A DNA stretch of 64,000 nt. Origin: an uncultured Clostridia bacterium. Lineage in GTDB: Bacteria > Bacillota > Clostridia > Christensenellales > Aristaeellaceae. The stretch is taken from NCBI GenBank assembly GCA_934632155.1, contig CAKTXZ010000002.1:1-64000 (forward strand), given 5' to 3'. Positions 60,540 through 64,000 of the stretch are shown here, piece by piece. Below the pieces are notes generated by a model that was given only the letters and a program-made list of their open reading frames with translations, was not told where the DNA came from and did no database searches. Position 1 is the first letter of the stretch. Each line of letters opens with the position of its first letter. Made by a program: the position numbers and the translations under genes.

Positions 60540-61262
60540 ATGTTCGACACGTTGAAAAGGGACTTGGACGCTGTGCTCAAGCGCGATCCCGCTGTGCATT
60601 CCCGGGCGGAGGTATTCTTCTGCTATCCGGGCTTTCGCGCGGTTCGGCGACATCGCCGGGCGCACAGGGCGTACCTGAAGGGACACTTTTTCCGCGCACG
60701 GCTCATCAGCGCGCGTACCAAGCGCCTCACCGGAATTGAAATTCATCCCGGCGCGACGATCGGCGAAGGCCTGTTCATTGATCACGGCAGCGGCGTGGTG
60801 ATTGGCGAAACCGCCGTGCTGGGCAGGAACGTGACGCTTTATCAGGGCGTAACGCTGGGCGGCACGGGCAAGGATACCGGCAAGCGTCACCCGACGCTGG
60901 GGGACGACGTGGTGGTCGGCGCGGGGGCGAAGGTGCTTGGCCCCATTACGCTGGGCAATCATGTGAAGGTTGGCGCGGGGGCAATCGTGCTCAAGGATGT
61001 GCCCGACCAATGCACGGTCGTGGGGAATCCCGGGCGCATTGTGCGCGGCCCGGCGGGGCGGCCGGAGATCGACCTGAACCACGGCGACTTGCCCGACCCG
61101 ATGGGCGAAAGGCTTCAGGCGCTCTACCGCCGCCTTGTGCAATTGGAGCGCGTGCTGACCGAGCATGCCGTTCGCATCGGCTGCGCCGATTGCCCCGTGG
61201 AGGATTGCCCGGCGCGCGAGGGGGCGGACGCGCGGCCGGAAGGGGGACGCGCAACGCTTTGA
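60540..61262 (+). CDS. cysE: Serine O-acetyltransferase
   Basis: A 240-residue enzyme making O-acetylserine for cysteine synthesis. The N-terminal helical part ends in RTKRLTGIEIHPGATIGEG; hexapeptide repeats follow with the catalytic IDHGSGVVIGETAVLG, YQGVTLGGTGKDTGKRHPTL and GAGAKVLGPITLGNHVKVG. The C-terminal tail contains a Cys-rich CADCPVEDCPA, unusual for the short bacterial form and possibly metal- or thiol-sensing. GGAGGGAAG precedes the ATG. It is the first gene of a T-box-controlled operon. Confidence 0.94.
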   Translation: MFDTLKRDLDAVLKRDPAVHSRAEVFFCYPGFRAVRRHRRAHRAYLKGHFFRARLISARTKRLTGIEIHPGATIGEGLFIDHGSGVVIGETAVLGRNVTLYQGVTLGGTGKDTGKRHPTLGDDVVVGAGAKVLGPITLGNHVKVGAGAIVLKDVPDQCTVVGNPGRIVRGPAGRPEIDLNHGDLPDPMGERLQALYRRLVQLERVLTEHAVRIGCADCPVEDCPAREGADARPEGGRATL

Positions 61263-61298
61263 AAAAATACGCTAAAAACGGCTACAGGAGGAATCGTC

Positions 61299-62696
61299 AT
61301 GCAGATTTACAACAGTCAGACCCGGAAAAAGGAAGAATTCGTGCCCATTGAGCCCGGCAAGGTGGGCATTTACGCGTGCGGCCCGACGGTGTATAATTAT
61401 TTCCATGTCGGCAACGCGCGCCCCTTCATCGTGTTCGACGTGCTCCGGCGGTATCTGGAGCATCGCGGGTATCAGGTGACGTTCGTGCAGAATTTTACCG
61501 ATATAGACGATAAGATGATTCGCCGCGCCAACGAGGAAGGAATCACCGTCAAGGAGCTGGGCGACCGCTTCATCAAGGAATACTATCAGGACGCGGCGGC
61601 GCTGGGCATTCGAAAGGCGACGGTGCATCCGCGCGCGACGGAGCACATCGGCGATATCATTCGTCTGGTTAAGACGCTTCAGGACAAGGGCTACGCCTAT
61701 GAGGTAAACGGCGACGTATACTTTGACACCCGGAAGGACGCGGGCTACGGCAAGCTCTCCGGCCAGAATCTGGACGATCTGGAGGCGGGCGCGCGCGTCG
61801 GCGTGGACGAGGGCAAGCGCCACCCGGCGGATTTTGCGCTCTGGAAGGCGCAAAAGCCCGGTGAGCCTGCGTGGAAATCGCCTTGGGGCGTGGGCCGGCC
61901 GGGCTGGCATATCGAGTGCAGCGCCATGAGCATGAAATATCTGGGCGAAACGTTCGATATCCATTGCGGCGGCAAGGATCTGCTTTTCCCGCATCATGAA
62001 AACGAGGTCGCCCAGTCCGAGTGCGCGACGGGCAAGCCCTTTGCGCATTATTGGATGCACAACGGCTTTATCAACATCGATAACGAAAAAATGAGCAAAT
62101 CCGCCGGGAATTTTTTCACCGTGCGCGATATTCTTAAGGAATACGAGGCGGAGGATGTGCGCATGTTCATGCTCTCGGCGCAGTACCGTTCGCCCATCAA
62201 TTTCAGCCGTGAAATGATCGCACAGGCGCATGCGTCGCTCCAGCGCCTCTATACCGCGCGGGACAATATGGCCTTCCTGCTGCGCCACGCGCCCGAGCGC
62301 GACATGACGGCGGAGGAGCAGGCGCTGCTGGGCCGCGTGCAGGAGGCGGTCGCGCGCTTTGACGGCGCAATGGACGACGACCTGAACACCGCCGACGCGA
62401 TGGGCGCGCTCTTTGACATCGTGAAGGACGCGAACGTGACGCTCAACGCCCAAAGCAGCCGCGCAGCCGTGCGCGGCACGCTCGATACGCTGCAGGCGCT
62501 GGCGGATGTGCTGGGGCTGCTGGAAAAGGAGTATTCTGAAAAGCTGCCCGAGGATATTCAGGCCATGGTTTCGCAGCGCGCGCAGGCGCGGAAGGAAAAG
62601 GACTGGAAAAAGAGCGACATGCTGCGCGACGCCATCAAGGCGGCGGGCTATTCGATCGAGGATACGCCGCAGGGGCAGAAGGTTGCCAAGCTTTAA
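61299..62696 (+). CDS. cysS: Cysteinyl-tRNA synthetase
   Basis: A 465-residue class I synthetase of normal length. It has Cys27 of the zinc site (YACGPTVYNY), HVGN (36-39, the HIGH motif), WHIECSAM and GGKDLLFPHHENE zinc/substrate loops and KMSKS (264-268). The anticodon-binding DALR-like end includes ARKEKDWKKSDMLRDAI. It charges tRNA-Cys. It lies 36 bases after cysE with its own AGGAGG, so cysteine supply and use are expressed together. Confidence 0.97.
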   Translation: MQIYNSQTRKKEEFVPIEPGKVGIYACGPTVYNYFHVGNARPFIVFDVLRRYLEHRGYQVTFVQNFTDIDDKMIRRANEEGITVKELGDRFIKEYYQDAAALGIRKATVHPRATEHIGDIIRLVKTLQDKGYAYEVNGDVYFDTRKDAGYGKLSGQNLDDLEAGARVGVDEGKRHPADFALWKAQKPGEPAWKSPWGVGRPGWHIECSAMSMKYLGETFDIHCGGKDLLFPHHENEVAQSECATGKPFAHYWMHNGFINIDNEKMSKSAGNFFTVRDILKEYEAEDVRMFMLSAQYRSPINFSREMIAQAHASLQRLYTARDNMAFLLRHAPERDMTAEEQALLGRVQEAVARFDGAMDDDLNTADAMGALFDIVKDANVTLNAQSSRAAVRGTLDTLQALADVLGLLEKEYSEKLPEDIQAMVSQRAQARKEKDWKKSDMLRDAIKAAGYSIEDTPQGQKVAKL

Positions 62697-62726
62697 TCCG
62701 ACGCTTGATAAACGGAGGATGAGAAC

Positions 62727-63863
62727 ATGACGGAATATCGCCTTGCACGTCCTGAAGAAGAAAACGACATTTTGGATTTTATCAATTTTGTGTTCAGTCA
62801 GGCGCATCGCCCGCATGATTTCCGTGCCCTGCTGCCCAAGGTATACGCACATCCCGGCTTTTCGCAGTATCACGTGGTGGCGGTGGAAAACGGGCGGATT
62901 CGCGGCACGGTGGCGCTGCTGCCCCTGACGCTGCGGGTGAGCGGCGAGGATACGCTCAGCGTCGGCTACATCGGCTCGGTGTCCGCGCATCCCTACGATA
63001 AGGGCGCGGGACACATGAAAAAGCTGATGAACCTGACGCTGGAAAACGCGGAAAAGGCGGGCTACGACCTGCTGACGCTGGGCGGCCAGCGTCAGCGCTA
63101 CGCCTATTTCGGCTTCGAACGCGCGGAAATGCACCGCACCTTCCGCCTGCGCACGCCCAATGTACGCCATGCGCTGCGCGATGTGGACGCAAGCGCTGTA
63201 ATCATTCGCGAGATTCAGGCAGGCGACGAAGATCTGATCGCCGCCGCTTATGCGCTCAGCAGCGCGCAGGATATGACCTGCCTGCGCGACCGCGCGCGCT
63301 ATCTGGATATCATGCACAGCTGGTGCAACCGCCTCTACGCCGTGCTGGACGCTGCGACGGGCGCGTTCGAGGGCTATCTGAACGTCAGCGACGATTATAT
63401 CGCTGAAATGGCGCTGGTGCGGGAGGAGCGCCTGCCGCAGGTTCTCAAGGCGTGGCATCAGGCGCATGGCGACGTGACGGTGAACGTGCCGGCGCATCTG
63501 CCCGCGCGCGCGCGGGCGCTCAAGCGCTTTGCGGAATCCTACGAGCTGGGCGACGGCGGTATGCTTCGCCTGATGCATCCCGCGCGGGTGCTGGCCGCGG
63601 CGCTGCGGCTCAAGCACCGGCTGTATTCCCTGCCGAAGGGCCGCGTGACGGTGGAGATTGCGGGCATGGCGCGCCTTGCGCTGGCGGTGACGGCGGATGG
63701 CGTCAGCGTGGAGGAAACGGCCGATACTCCCGATTATACCCTGACCCGGCAGGAGGCGACGGCGATGTTTTTCTCGCCTTACGCCGCCGTGGAAACGACC
63801 GATCTGCCGCTGGCGGCGTGGCTGCCGCTGCCGCTGGACGTTGCCTCGCCGGACGGCTTCTGA
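62727..63863 (+). CDS. Eis-like GNAT acetyltransferase with SCP2-type C terminus
   Basis: A 378-residue protein: N-terminal GNAT domain with the acetyl-CoA loop VSAHPYDKGAGHMKKLM near 90, GYDLLTLGGQRQRYAYFGFE near 112, a second degenerate GNAT half and a C-terminal SCP2-like sheet (RVTVEIAGMARLALAVTADG). This is the architecture of Eis and related N-acetyltransferases, some of which modify aminoglycosides or protein lysines; the substrate here is unknown. GGAGG precedes the ATG. It follows cysS by 30 bases and may share its mRNA. Confidence 0.85.
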   Translation: MTEYRLARPEEENDILDFINFVFSQAHRPHDFRALLPKVYAHPGFSQYHVVAVENGRIRGTVALLPLTLRVSGEDTLSVGYIGSVSAHPYDKGAGHMKKLMNLTLENAEKAGYDLLTLGGQRQRYAYFGFERAEMHRTFRLRTPNVRHALRDVDASAVIIREIQAGDEDLIAAAYALSSAQDMTCLRDRARYLDIMHSWCNRLYAVLDAATGAFEGYLNVSDDYIAEMALVREERLPQVLKAWHQAHGDVTVNVPAHLPARARALKRFAESYELGDGGMLRLMHPARVLAAALRLKHRLYSLPKGRVTVEIAGMARLALAVTADGVSVEETADTPDYTLTRQEATAMFFSPYAAVETTDLPLAAWLPLPLDVASPDGF

Positions 63864-64000
63864 TCGCCAAGGGCGTGCGTTTTGAGATTTACCCAACGGC
63901 GCGTTCAGCGTTTGCCTGCTTTTAAGCCCTGGGCGACCGTCCGTAAGCCCGTGGCCTTCACGCCTGCGGCGCAGGAAAATCCGCTTCTCGCCGCAGCCGC

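Overview
The window is GC-rich bacterial chromosome, gene-dense on both strands. Purine-rich Shine-Dalgarno sites (AAGGAGG type) precede almost every gene, and many promoters have an extended -10 (TGnTATAAT). Gene content points to an anaerobic, carbohydrate-fermenting member of the Clostridia: a reverse rubrerythrin, a DUF6054-like protein, AddB, NrnA-type phosphoesterases, YesM/YesN-type two-component systems and ATPase-less CUT1 sugar importers. Host-glycan genes (GH29, GH31) fit a gut habitat. A high-GC, Christensenellales-like lineage is my guess; no marker in the window settles it.

Left part (1-31,300). A decayed prophage end (1-2,160) carries a gp10-like tail gene, a minor-head remnant fused to a zincin domain and a small independently promoted gene. 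It is followed by broken genes (SH3 protein, GNAT) up to 4.2 kb. Housekeeping and stress genes follow: Gfo/Idh/MocA oxidoreductase, HEAT-repeat protein, SGNH hydrolase, ABC-F ATPase, SecG, MATE exporter, an ECF sigma/anti-sigma pair and a Vat-like acetyltransferase. Next is a secreted block: a leucine-rich-repeat/SH3 protein coupled to a PstS-like binding protein, and a repeat-rich TPR/WG-propeller protein. Then come two tandem NrnA-like genes, reverse rubrerythrin, threonine synthase, a small P-loop protein and AddB. Between 29.3 and 31.2 kb lie three tandem 79-bp repeats and about 1.5 kb of decayed DNA ending in an IS30-family fragment.

Sugar island (31.2-56.6 kb). Three CUT1 importers each have their own regulator. 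System 1 (minus strand) is divergent from a histidine kinase/AraC-type response regulator pair. System 2 is divergent from a second such pair, which reads toward a GH29 alpha-L-fucosidase. System 3 is divergent from a LacI-type repressor and runs into two overlapping GH31 glycosidase genes. Its control region is unusually readable: a consensus promoter with 17-bp spacing and two perfect 17-bp inverted operator copies 172 bp apart. No importer ATPase gene is present, so a shared ATPase elsewhere is inferred.

Right part (57-64 kb). A tightly coupled operon encodes a phosphodiester-glycosidase-family protein, a divergent Lgt-like membrane protein and a secreted RCC1-repeat protein. I regard this as the best candidate for an undescribed system. 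A T-box-like leader with a strong promoter and terminator precedes cysE-cysS, followed by an Eis-like acetyltransferase.
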